DNA of 7,603 bases from Alphaproteobacteria bacterium (GCA_030040495.1 JASHTP010000519.1:1-7603), one strand, 5' to 3'. Positions 1 to 5,763 are shown, counted from the stretch's first letter. The notes: generated by a model not told the origin, from the sequence alone. Translations and numbers: made by a program.

Positions 1-295
1 CGGCGAAGCTGGTGATGCCGATGAGCGCCACGCCGGTGGCCAGCGCCAGGCCGCGCGCCGCGGCGAGGCCGATGCGCACGCCGGTGAAGGCGCCCGGCCC
101 GGTGGTGACGGCGACGAGGTCGAGCGCGTCGGCCGCGAGCCCGGCCTCGTCGAGCACGGCGGAGATCATCGGCATCAGCGCCTCGGCATGGCCGCGCTCC
201 CTGCGCTCGAAGCGCCGCGCCGCGAGCGCGCCGTCGCGCAGCACCGCCGCCGAGCAGGCATGGCCGGCGCAGTCGAATCCCAGCACGCTCACCAT
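1..295 (-). CDS. tsaB: TsaB, tRNA threonylcarbamoyladenosine biosynthesis protein (partial, C-terminus outside window)
   Basis: The minus-strand frame opens with ATG at 295-293 and stays open to the window edge, giving the first 98 residues. The N-terminus MVSVLGFDCAGHACSAAVL matches the ASKHA-fold opening of TsaB (YeaZ), in which a short beta-strand with an acidic residue is followed by a small-residue turn. RGHAEALMPMI at residues 34-44 corresponds to the family's RxHxExLxPxI segment. TTGPGAFTGVRIGLAAARGL at 64-83 is the signature PGxFTGxRIGxAxAKG loop. In this family TsaB is the non-catalytic partner of TsaD and TsaE in forming t6A37 on ANN-decoding tRNAs in the cytoplasm. There is no strong Shine-Dalgarno, only a GGCGGGCGG-like stretch upstream of the ATG. 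The gene is divergent from the dipeptidase at 508. Identification is secure; only the C-terminal half is unseen. Confidence 0.93.
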   Translation of the reverse strand, partial: MVSVLGFDCAGHACSAAVLRDGALAARRFERRERGHAEALMPMISAVLDEAGLAADALDLVAVTTGPGAFTGVRIGLAAARGLALATGVALIGITSFA

Positions 296-360
296 GCTCG
301 CCGCCCGCCGCGGCGCGTGCTGGAACGGATTCCGATTGGACGGCATCGCTTTTGGCCGTC

Positions 361-429
361 GCCCCCGCGAAAGCGGGGGCCCGGATGGACCGCACGTCGC
401 TCGCTCTGGGTTCCCGATTTCGCGGGAAC
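361..429. repeat. Paired-hairpin intergenic palindromic repeat (REP-like)
   Basis: There are two strong hairpins in the gap between divergent tsaB and ddpX. The first is CCCCCGC/GAAA/GCGGGGG (stem 362-368 with 373-379). The second is GTTCCCG/ATTTCG/CGGGAAC (410-416 with 423-429). The 30 bases between them contain no further structure that I noticed. Read through as protein, the first half gives VAPAKAGARMD and the second GSRFRGNDDEG. These peptides are the well-known false-ORF signature of a palindromic repeat scattered through alphaproteobacterial and other proteobacterial genomes. It is non-coding, and its role here (mRNA end, supercoiling or IHF binding) is unknown. Confidence 0.7.
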
Positions 430-507
430 GACGACGAAGGTTATCGGCGATTCCACTCGATCGGATTCTGCTCTAGAACGCCGCGTCCGCTCCACCGCGC
501 CCCGCCC

Positions 508-1059
508 ATGCCGCTCGTCGAGATCACCGAAGCCAGCCACGATGTCGTCGTCGCCCTCGCCTATGCGAGCCCGCGCAACCTGACCGGCAAGCCGATCTAT
601 CGCCAGGCGCGCTGCTTTCTCCATCCCGACGCCGAGGCGAAGCTCGTCCGCGCCGCGGCGCTGGCGCGGCCGCTGGGATTCCGGCTCAAGATCCTCGACG
701 CCTTCCGCCCGACCGAGGCGCAATGGCTGCTGTGGAACGCCTGCCCCGACCCCGACTTCCTCGCCGACCCCCGCAAGGGCTCGCCGCATTCGCGCGGCGC
801 CGCCGTCGATCTGACCCTGCTCGACGAGGGCGGCGCCGAGCTCGAGATGGGCACCGCCTTCGACGCCTTCACCCCGCTCTCCTTCCATGGCAGCACCGAG
901 GTGCCGCCGGCGGCGCAGCGCAACCGCCTGCTGCTGCTGGGGCTGATGAGTGCGGCGGGCTGGGATTTCTACGCCAAGGAATGGTGGCATTATCAGCTCT
1001 TCGATCCCCGGAACTATCCGCTGCTCGGCGACGCCGACGCGCCGGCGCCGCTGCTGTAG
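508..1059 (+). CDS. ddpX: D-alanyl-D-alanine dipeptidase, VanX/DdpX type (peptidase family M15D)
   Basis: This is a 183-residue zinc peptidase that hydrolyses D-Ala-D-Ala, slightly shorter than VanX or DdpX (about 190-200). The diagnostic motifs are present in order: DAFRP (64-68, with the substrate-binding Arg67), SPHSRGAAVDLTL (92-104, Zn ligands His94 and Asp101), and EWWHYQ (158-163, catalytic Glu158 and Zn ligand His161). No signal peptide or membrane segment is visible, so it should be cytoplasmic. The frame is open upstream to 352, but that extension runs through the palindromic repeat, so I take the ATG at 508; no convincing Shine-Dalgarno precedes it. No vanH, vanA or dipeptide-transporter genes are nearby, which favours D-Ala recycling or cell-wall turnover over glycopeptide resistance. 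The PaiB-like gene follows after about 54 bases on the same strand, possibly co-transcribed. Confidence 0.9.
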   Translation: MPLVEITEASHDVVVALAYASPRNLTGKPIYRQARCFLHPDAEAKLVRAAALARPLGFRLKILDAFRPTEAQWLLWNACPDPDFLADPRKGSPHSRGAAVDLTLLDEGGAELEMGTAFDAFTPLSFHGSTEVPPAAQRNRLLLLGLMSAAGWDFYAKEWWHYQLFDPRNYPLLGDADAPAPLL

Positions 1060-1100
1060 CCCGCACCTCCCGCTGATTCTATAGTGGCGGCGGCCGAGAC

Positions 1101-1116
1101 GGGAGAGCGAGCCTTG
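1101..1116 (+). promoter_or_regulatory. Ribosome-binding site that places the paiB-like start at TTG 1114
   Basis: GGAGAG at 1102-1107 is followed by 6 bases and TTG at 1114-1116. The protein then begins MYLPAQF, which is how PaiB-family proteins start. The GTG at 1084 in the same frame has no comparable ribosome-binding sequence and would add ten residues (MAAAETGERA) not expected in the family. Confidence 0.65.
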
Positions 1117-1749
1117 TACCTGCCCGCGCAATTCAAGGAAGACCGCGTCGAGCTGCTGCACGAGGCGATCCGGCGGATCGCGCTCGGCACGCTCGTCACC
1201 CTGGGCGAGGACGGGCTCGAGGCCACCCATGCGCCGATGCTGGTCGACCCGGCGCCTTCGCCTTTCGGCACGCTCGTCGGCCACATCGCCCGCGCCAACC
1301 CGCAATGGCGCACCGCCAGGCCCGAAGCGAGCGCGCTCGCCATCTTCATCGGCCCCGAGGCCTATATTTCGCCCGGCTGGTACCCGACCAAGCAGCAGAC
1401 CGGCAAGGTGGTGCCGACCTGGAACTATGTCGCGATCCATGCCGCCGGCCGGCTGCGCTTCTTCGACGATGCCGAGCGGCTGCGCGCCATCGTGACGCGC
1501 CTCACCGAGACGCATGAGCGCTCCCGCGCCGAGCCCTGGCAGGTGACCGACGCGCCGCCCGACTATGTCGACGCCATGCTGAAGGCGATCGTCGGGTTCG
1601 AGCTCACCGTCGAGAAGCTCGACGGCAAATGGAAGATGAGCCAGAACCGCCCGGCCGAGGACCAGGCCGGCGTCGTCGCCGGCCTCACCCGCGAAGGCCG
1701 CTCCGCCGAGGTCGCCGCCATCGTCGCCGAGCGGGGCAAGAAAAGCTGA
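1114..1749 (+). CDS. PaiB-family FMN-binding protein (putative negative transcriptional regulator)
   Basis: The product has 211 residues, the usual length for the PaiB / FMN-binding split-barrel family. Visible family blocks are MYLPAQF (1-7), LGTLVTLGEDGLEATHAPML (24-43), LVGHIARANPQWR (54-66), IFIGPEAYISPGWYPTK (77-93), VPTWNYVAIHAAGRLRF (100-116) and the C-terminal KWKMSQNRPAEDQAGVVAGL (172-191). In Bacillus, PaiB was described as a negative regulator of sporulation and protease genes together with the polyamine acetyltransferase PaiA. In proteobacteria the homologues are orphan FMN- or heme-binding split-barrel proteins of unknown substrate. No helix-turn-helix is visible, so 'regulator' is an inherited name. 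The start is TTG at 1114 (alternative GTG at 1084). It lies about 54 bases after ddpX in the same direction and converges on the Nfu gene across a repeat. Confidence 0.88.
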   Translation: MYLPAQFKEDRVELLHEAIRRIALGTLVTLGEDGLEATHAPMLVDPAPSPFGTLVGHIARANPQWRTARPEASALAIFIGPEAYISPGWYPTKQQTGKVVPTWNYVAIHAAGRLRFFDDAERLRAIVTRLTETHERSRAEPWQVTDAPPDYVDAMLKAIVGFELTVEKLDGKWKMSQNRPAEDQAGVVAGLTREGRSAEVAAIVAERGKKS

Positions 1750-1773
1750 TCGCGGTTGCTGCAAAGCCGCCCA

Positions 1774-1870
1774 TGCGTCCTTCGACTGGCTCAGGATGAG
1801 GACGTTTCTTTACGGCATCTAGCAGATGCCCGTCTCGTTCTTCCTCATCCTGAGCTTGTCGAAGGACGCA
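1774..1870. repeat. Two-armed inverted repeat, type A copy 1
   Basis: Two 29-base arms (1774-1802 and 1842-1870) are complementary at 27 of 29 positions. The arm core is TCCTTCGAC..GCTCAGGATG on the left and CATCCTGAGCTTGTCGAAGGA on the right. The 39-base loop holds its own perfect hairpin, GGCATCT/AGC/AGATGCC (1814-1830). A left flank beginning GCTGCAAA (1759) is shared with the copy at 3446. The element sits between the convergent paiB-like and Nfu genes, where it could serve as a bidirectional terminator. The arm sequence belongs to a repeat widespread in alphaproteobacterial intergenic regions. Confidence 0.85.
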
Positions 1871-1901
1871 CCATGCCTCTGCAGCGTGGCCCGGCGCGCG
1901 C

Positions 1902-2450
1902 CTATATCGCCCTGACCTCGACCACTTCGGGGACGTAGTGGCGCAGCATGTTCTCGATGCCGGCCTTCAAGGTGGCGGTCGAGCTCGGGCAGCCCGAGCA
2001 CGAGCCCTGCATGTGCAGATAGACGATGCCGTCCTCGTAGCGGTGGAAGATGATGTCGCCGCCATCCTGCGCCACCGCCGGGCGGACCCGCGTCTCCAGC
2101 AGCTCCTTGATCTGCTGCACCACCTCGTCGCCTTCCTCCTCGGCCGCTTCGTCGCTCTCGACGGCGCCCAGGATCACCGGCCCGCCGGCGGTGAAATGCT
2201 CCATGATGACGCCGAGCACCGAGGGCTTGAGCTGGTACCAGTCGGCCTCCTCCGCTTTGCTGACGGTGATGAAGTCGGCGCCGAGGAAGACGCCGGTGAC
2301 GCCGGGCAGCGTGAACAGGCGCTCGGCCAGCGGCGAGCGCGCCGCCGTCGCCGGATCGGTGAAGTTGGCGGTGCCCTGCTCCATCACCACCCGTCCCGGC
2401 AGGAATTTGAGCGTCGCGGGGTTGGGGGTCGGCTCGGTCTGGATGAACAT
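1902..2450 (-). CDS. Nfu-type Fe-S cluster scaffold/carrier protein (NifU C-terminal domain protein)
   Basis: This 182-residue protein has the two-domain layout of mitochondrial NFU1 and its alphaproteobacterial homologues. The Nfu N-terminal domain begins MFIQTEPTPNPATLKFLPGR (1-20) and runs to about residue 95, including LFTLPGVTGVFLGADFITV (45-63). A short acidic linker (99-109) leads to the NifU C-terminal domain (about 110-180) with VRPAVAQDGGDIIF (122-135) and GSCSGCPSS (149-157). Cys151 and Cys154 form the CxxC that binds a bridging [4Fe-4S] cluster in a dimer. Such proteins hand clusters to targets such as lipoyl synthase and aconitase. The ATG at 2450 has AGAGG five bases upstream. 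The frame is open much further upstream, but that extension runs antisense through the SDR gene and is not coding. Confidence 0.93.
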   Translation of the reverse strand: MFIQTEPTPNPATLKFLPGRVVMEQGTANFTDPATAARSPLAERLFTLPGVTGVFLGADFITVSKAEEADWYQLKPSVLGVIMEHFTAGGPVILGAVESDEAAEEEGDEVVQQIKELLETRVRPAVAQDGGDIIFHRYEDGIVYLHMQGSCSGCPSSTATLKAGIENMLRHYVPEVVEVRAI

Positions 2451-2481
2451 CGGTGCCTCTGGCGCTTCGCGGACCGGCCTG

Positions 2482-2510
2482 TACCTTGGAGCAAGACCCG
2501 CCCAAGTCAA
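2482..2510 (-). promoter_or_regulatory. Candidate sigma70-type promoter for the Nfu gene
   Basis: On the minus strand TTGACT (2510-2505) is followed by 17 bases and AAGGTA (2487-2482). The -35 is close to the TTGACA consensus, the spacing is ideal, and the -10 is poor. It lies 32 bases upstream of the ATG at 2450, in the gap shared with the divergent SDR gene. It was called by eye only. Confidence 0.35.
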
Positions 2511-2603
2511 CCCTTTGGAGTGTAGGGTTAAGCCGGGCTGCGCACAGGCCCGCCAGGCTGACGACCGAAAACCGACCACTGACGACTCCCAGGAGAGACG
2601 CCC

Positions 2604-3425
2604 ATGTTCGACTTCACCGGCAAAGCGGTCTTCGTCGCCGGCGGCAGCAGCGGCATCAATCTCGGCATCGCCGACGCCTTCGCCGCCGCGGGCGCGAGCC
2701 TCGCCATCGCCAGCCGCTCGGCCGAGCGCGTCGAGGCGGCCTCGGCGCAGCTCCGCCGCCATGGCGGCAAGGTGCTGGGCCGGAGCGCCGACGTCCGCGA
2801 CTATGCCGCCATCTCCGCCGCGCTCGCCGCCGCGCATGCGGAGTTCGGCGAGATCGACGTGCTGGTCTCCGGCGCCGCCGGCAACTTCCCGGCCTTGGCG
2901 CTCGGCATGTCGGCCAACGCCTTCAAGACGGTGGTCGACATCGACCTCCTCGGCACTTTCAACGTGCTGCGCGCCGGCCACCAGTATCTCCGGAAGCCCG
3001 GCGCCGCGGTGATCAACATCTCGGCGCCGCAATCCTGGAACCCGATGCCGCTGCAGGTCCATGCCTGCGCCGCCAAGGCCGGCGTCGACCAGGTGATGCG
3101 CGTGCTCGCCATGGAGTGGGGCGGCGACGGCATCCGCGTCAACTCGATCGCCCCCGGCCCGATCGAAGGCACCGAGGGCTTCAAGCGCCTCTCGACGCCG
3201 GAGCTGCGCCAGAAGATGGCGAGCCGCGTGCCGCTGCGCCGCTTCGGCACGCTCGATGATTGCGCTTCGCTCGCCCTCTTTCTCGCCTCGCCGCTGGCGA
3301 GCTGGATCACCGGCGCGCTCATCCCCGTCGATGGCGGCTGGTCGCTCTACGGCGCCGGCTTGTCCTCGACCCAGCTGGCGCTCGAGGCGGGGGCCGTGCC
3401 GGGGCGATCGAGTGAGTCTCGGTAG
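2604..3425 (+). CDS. SDR-family oxidoreductase, similar to peroxisomal 2,4-dienoyl-CoA reductase (DECR2)
   Basis: The product is a 273-residue Rossmann-fold NADP(H)-type short-chain dehydrogenase. The cofactor loop is VAGGSSGINLG (11-21). Asp63 in ADV binds the adenine, AAGNF (91-95) replaces NNAG, and PGPIEGTEG (184-192) follows the active site. Several blocks recall DECR2: AAGNF, NAFKTVVDIDLLGTFNV (105-121), QVHACAAKAGVD (151-162), APGPIEGTEG, and ASPLASWITGALIPVDGG (228-245). As in DECR2, the YxxxK tyrosine is missing: Ala154 sits four residues before Lys158, with His153 beside it. Asp114 stands where classical SDRs have the catalytic Asn. The likely role is NADPH-dependent reduction of 2,4-dienoyl-CoA in beta-oxidation of unsaturated fatty acids, in the cytoplasm; the substrate is inferred. 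AGGAGAG (2591-2597) precedes the ATG by 6 bases. A degraded 3' copy lies at 6367-6671. Confidence 0.88.
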   Translation: MFDFTGKAVFVAGGSSGINLGIADAFAAAGASLAIASRSAERVEAASAQLRRHGGKVLGRSADVRDYAAISAALAAAHAEFGEIDVLVSGAAGNFPALALGMSANAFKTVVDIDLLGTFNVLRAGHQYLRKPGAAVINISAPQSWNPMPLQVHACAAKAGVDQVMRVLAMEWGGDGIRVNSIAPGPIEGTEGFKRLSTPELRQKMASRVPLRRFGTLDDCASLALFLASPLASWITGALIPVDGGWSLYGAGLSSTQLALEAGAVPGRSSESR

Positions 3426-3445
3426 CGACGCTGCAAAACCGGCCG

Positions 3446-3542
3446 TGCCTCCTTCGACAGGCTCAGGATGAGGAAGATTTTTCGTGGCCCTTGGGAGATG
3501 CCACCCTCGATCTACCTCATCCCGAGCCTGTCGAAGGACGCA
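3446..3542. repeat. Two-armed inverted repeat, type A copy 2
   Basis: The arms at 3446-3474 and 3514-3542 are complementary at 26 of 29 positions. The loop is 39 bases, the same length as in the copy at 1774-1870. The left flank GCTGCAAAACCG (from 3430) is also shared with copy 1. The small hairpin within the loop is partly decayed here (only TGGC with GCCA still pair cleanly at its base, 3485-3488 with 3500-3503). The element lies between the convergent SDR gene and the VC0807-like gene, a position equivalent to that of copy 1. Confidence 0.85.
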
Positions 3543-3573
3543 CTTTGATCATGCAGCTTTCGCGCCCGAGGGT

Positions 3574-4251
3574 TCAGACCGCTCCTCTCTGCTGCTGCTC
3601 GCGGATGCGCCTTTCGCGGAGCGCGAGCAGATGGCGCCGCGTCCAGGCGATGAGCATGATGAGCACGCCGAACCCCATCACCGGCGAGATCGCCACCACC
3701 TGCGCCGGCGCCAGGGTCAGGGCGAAGCCGACCCGGAGCAGCGCCTCGACGAGATAGGCGATGCCCCACACCGCGGTGACGAAGCGCTGCGCGGCGCGGA
3801 ATTCGGCGTTCTGCCAAAGCCCGTTCCACAATTCGATCCGCGCGGGATCGTCGCCGGCGACGAACTGCCGGATGACGTAGAACATCAGCGGCCGTGCCGC
3901 GAGCAGCGAGCCGAGGCAGATGAGGCCGAAGGTCGCGGTCAGGAACGAGTCCTTGATCAGCGCGACGAACACGCTGCCCGAGATCAGCGACGCCGCCGTG
4001 CCGATGGCGAGAAAGCCGATCACGATGAGGCCGAGCGGCTCGAGCCGGCGCGAGCGGATCCAGACGCGCAGATTGTTGAGCGCCGGCGAGACCCCGCCCG
4101 CCACCAGAGCCCACAAGGTCGGCACGCCGTAGCCGGCGAGCAGGTTGAAGAGCACGATCGGCAGCGCCACGTCGAAGACCAGGGTGGGCAGGATCTGCAC
4201 GAAGCTGAACCGGCCGGCCGGCTCGGGATTGACTGCCAAGGGTTCGCCCAT
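3574..4251 (-). CDS. VC0807-like multi-pass membrane protein of unknown function
   Basis: This is a 225-residue hydrophobic protein with about six membrane segments, at roughly residues 17-39, 44-58, 73-93, 100-120, 155-177 and 182-204. Its C-terminus is basic (TRRHLLALRERRIREQQQRG), suggesting a cytoplasmic tail. The pattern VQILPTLVFDVALPIVLFNL at the start and LNNLRVWIRSRRLEPLGLIV after the second segment fits the VC0807-type inner-membrane family, whose function is not established. ATG 4251 is chosen because GGAGG (4261-4257) lies 5 bases upstream; ATG codons at 4263 and 4287 in the same frame are possible. The gene converges on the SDR across the repeat at 3446. No signal peptide is seen beyond the first membrane segment. 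No enzymatic motif is recognised. Confidence 0.72.
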   Translation of the reverse strand: MGEPLAVNPEPAGRFSFVQILPTLVFDVALPIVLFNLLAGYGVPTLWALVAGGVSPALNNLRVWIRSRRLEPLGLIVIGFLAIGTAASLISGSVFVALIKDSFLTATFGLICLGSLLAARPLMFYVIRQFVAGDDPARIELWNGLWQNAEFRAAQRFVTAVWGIAYLVEALLRVGFALTLAPAQVVAISPVMGFGVLIMLIAWTRRHLLALRERRIREQQQRGAV

Positions 4252-4394
4252 CCGCCCCTCCATGCCCTTTCCCGTTCCCTGGCGCACCGTCCGATCGGAC
4301 GGAACCGCCTCTTTCGCCGCCCACCGTCGCGCGCGTCAGGGAATTCCGAGGCGCCGCATCTCCATCCCGCGCCCGTCGTGCGCAAGCTTAGGAC

Positions 4395-4485
4395 GAGAAC
4401 AATAGGTCAATGGCATAAAGAAATGTCCTCATCGCTGAGCTTGTCGAAGGACGCACCTCGTTGATCCAGCGTCCGCGCAAAATTT
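4395..4485. repeat. Single-armed repeat, type B copy 1
   Basis: This copy has only the right arm of the two-armed repeat, TCCTCATCGCTGAGC then TTGTCGAAGGACGCA (4426-4455), with one extra base in the middle. Its flanks match the copy at 5581: GAGAACA and TCAATGGCATAAAGAAA to the left, TCCAGCGTCCGCGC to the right. The ATGGCATAAAGAAA piece also matches the complement of the loop start of copy 1 at 1774, so type B looks like half of a type A element plus its own right flank. Confidence 0.75.
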
Positions 4486-4522
4486 AGGCCGGGTATCAGA
4501 CTTGATCTCATCTCCGCAACCC

Positions 4523-4543
4523 GCGTCCGGCCCGACCGGACGC
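4523..4543 (-). terminator. GC-rich hairpin downstream of the LLM oxidoreductase gene
   Basis: A perfect 8-bp stem GCGTCCGG/CCGGACGC (4523-4530 with 4536-4543) with a 5-base loop begins about 40 bases past the TAG of the minus-strand LLM gene. No U-tract follows on that strand, so it is at best a weak intrinsic terminator or a 3'-end stabiliser. Confidence 0.35.
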
Positions 4544-4583
4544 ACCGAAGGCGAGGAGCGGCGTCCGCCCGCGCCGCGGCGCC

Positions 4584-5441
4584 CTACGTCCCGGCCGCTT
4601 CCTTGAAGCGCCGCAGCGTCTCGATCTGCGCGTCGAAGCTGGCGACGCGGAACATCGGATAGAGCATCACGATCCCGGCGCCGAGCCGGCGCCAGCCTTC
4701 CGCGGCGGCGCGCCAGAGAAGCGGGTCGGGCTCGGTCATGCGCAGCCACGCCTCGAGCCCGAAGCCGGCGGGATCCCGGCCGAACGCCTTGAGATGCCCG
4801 CGCAGCGCCGCCAGCTTCGCCGCGGCCTCGTCGTCGGGCGCCAGGATCGGCATCCAGCCGTCGCCGAGCCGCGCGGCCCGCTCCACCACCGCGTCGGAGG
4901 AGCCGCCGAACCAGACCGGGATCGGGCGCTGGATCGGCGCCGGCAGGATGCTGACCGCGCGGAGATCGTGGAACCGGCCGGAAAAGCTGACGAGATCCTC
5001 GCTCCAGAGCCGGCGCAGCACCTCGACCTGCTCCGCCTGGCGCGCGCCGCGCGTCTTCCACTCCATGCCGAGCGCCTGGTACTCGACGTGGTTCCAGCCG
5101 ACGCCGACGCCGAGGCGCAGCCGCCCGCCGCAGAGGATGTCGACTTCCGCGACCTGCTTGGCGACGACGCCGGTCTGGCGCTGCGGCAGGATGAGGATGC
5201 CGCTCGAGAGCCGGATGCGCTTGGTCGCGCCCGCCAGGAAGGCGAGCATGGTGAAGGTCTCGTGGAAGGCGTCGGTCTCGTCATAGAGCGGCGTCCAGCC
5301 GTCGCGCGCCTGGGCGCCGAACACGTGGTCGGGGACCTCGATATAGCCGTAGCCGAGATCCTCCGCCGCCTGCGCCCAGTCGCGGATCTTCGCGGGATCG
5401 CTGCCGATGTCGCGGGTCGGGAAGAAGGCGCTGAGTTGCAT
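4584..5441 (-). CDS. LLM-class flavin-dependent (putative F420-dependent) oxidoreductase
   Basis: This is a 285-residue luciferase-like monooxygenase-fold protein (TIM barrel), typical in length for the Rv2161c-like F420-dependent LLM subfamily. Recognisable parts are the N-terminal strand MQLSAFFPTR (1-10), AAEDLGYGYIEVPDHVF (25-41), MLAFLAGATKRIRLSSGILI (65-84), the barrel strand and loop GRLRLGVGVGWNHVEYQALG (106-125), RPIPVWFGGSSDAVVERAAR (172-191) and LGDGWMP (192-198). The VGWNxxEYxALG segment is a strong marker of this subfamily. It would use F420 or FMN, with unknown substrate, in the cytoplasm; cofactor choice cannot be read from the sequence. ATG 5441 is chosen because it starts the family's first beta-strand; GGAG lies 8 bases upstream. 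Upstream extensions run through non-coding repeat sequence. It appears to be transcribed alone. Confidence 0.88.
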   Translation of the reverse strand: MQLSAFFPTRDIGSDPAKIRDWAQAAEDLGYGYIEVPDHVFGAQARDGWTPLYDETDAFHETFTMLAFLAGATKRIRLSSGILILPQRQTGVVAKQVAEVDILCGGRLRLGVGVGWNHVEYQALGMEWKTRGARQAEQVEVLRRLWSEDLVSFSGRFHDLRAVSILPAPIQRPIPVWFGGSSDAVVERAARLGDGWMPILAPDDEAAAKLAALRGHLKAFGRDPAGFGLEAWLRMTEPDPLLWRAAAEGWRRLGAGIVMLYPMFRVASFDAQIETLRRFKEAAGT

Positions 5442-5487
5442 CGCACGGCTCCGCCTGCGGCAGGGCAAGGGCGGCGCGCGGCAGGTC

Positions 5488-5505
5488 GCGGTGTCGCGAC
5501 GCCGC
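5488..5505. promoter_or_regulatory. Imperfect 18-bp palindrome upstream of the LLM gene (possible operator)
   Basis: GCGGTGTCGCGACGCCGC is self-complementary apart from one T/G pair, centred on TCGCGA. It lies 47 bases upstream of the LLM start codon, a distance suitable for a repressor site. In such GC-rich DNA it may be chance. Confidence 0.25.
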
Positions 5506-5580
5506 GGCCCTTGCAAGCGCAGCCTAGATCGCGTCCGTTCGCGAAGGCAAGAAGCGGGCTTCGCGCCGCTCGCCCGGCGT

Positions 5581-5670
5581 GAGAACACTGTCGATGGCAC
5601 AAAGAAACTTCCTCATCCTGAGCTTGTCGAAGGACGCAACGCCATTCGTCCAGCGTCCACGCGGAATGTT
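5581..5670. repeat. Single-armed repeat, type B copy 2
   Basis: The arm TTCCTCATCCTGAGC then TTGTCGAAGGACGCA (5609-5638) is flanked by GAGAACACTG and TCGATGGCACAAAGAAA on the left and TCCAGCGTCCACGCGGAA on the right. The same order and near-identical flanks occur at 4395-4485. No left arm is present. Confidence 0.75.
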
Positions 5671-5704
5671 GGCGCGGCGTCAGCCGCGATCGTCTCTTCC
5701 CGAC

Positions 5705-5728
5705 CGATGCCAGCGGCCGCTGGCATCG
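5705..5728. promoter_or_regulatory. Perfect 24-bp palindrome upstream of the toxin-antitoxin module (possible operator)
   Basis: The half-site CGATGCCAGCGG (5705-5716) is followed directly by its exact complement CCGCTGGCATCG (5717-5728), with no spacer. It is 36 bases upstream of a TATAAT box and 149 bases before the antitoxin ATG. TA antitoxins often autoregulate through palindromes near their promoter, so an operator is plausible, although the distance is longer than usual. A cruciform or mRNA hairpin is the alternative. Confidence 0.4.
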
Positions 5729-5763
5729 CCGGACCGCATGGATCGGGCAGAATTTGTCGGCCA

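Larger units (their letters stand above)
4252..4583. other. Gene-free stretch between the VC0807-like gene and the LLM oxidoreductase gene
   Basis: These 332 bases lie upstream of the VC0807-like gene and downstream of the LLM gene, both on the minus strand. They hold the single-armed repeat at 4395-4485 and a GC-rich hairpin at 4523-4543. The remaining 140 or so bases (4252-4394) are presumably leader and promoter for the membrane-protein gene; I see no convincing promoter boxes and no small gene. Confidence 0.6.

Noticed and set aside
352..507. N-terminal extension of the dipeptidase from the GTG/ATG upstream
   Set aside because: The extra residues (APAKAGARMD, GSRFRGNDDEG) are the translation of a palindromic repeat, not part of the M15D family.
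508..1059. Dipeptidase as a vancomycin-resistance gene
   Set aside because: No vanH, vanA-type ligase or vanRS genes are adjacent, and DdpX-type enzymes are common in Gram-negative bacteria for D-Ala-D-Ala use.
289..1764. A 491-residue minus-strand open frame across ddpX and paiB
   Set aside because: It is antisense to two genes with clear family motifs, is rich in Arg/Gly/Ala as expected from reading GC-rich codons in reverse, and shows no recognisable domain.
2451..3062. N-terminal extension of the Nfu protein to a 386-residue product
   Set aside because: The extension is antisense to the SDR gene; MFIQTEPTPNPATLKF is the normal family start, with a good ribosome-binding site.
3484..4464. 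A 326-residue plus-strand frame over the VC0807-like gene
   Set aside because: It is a highly charged Asp/Glu/Arg/His-rich antisense shadow of a hydrophobic protein, and runs through two repeats.
1774..5670. Repeats considered as a CRISPR array
   Set aside because: The copies are few, widely spaced with genes between, differently organised and lack regular spacers; no cas genes are present.
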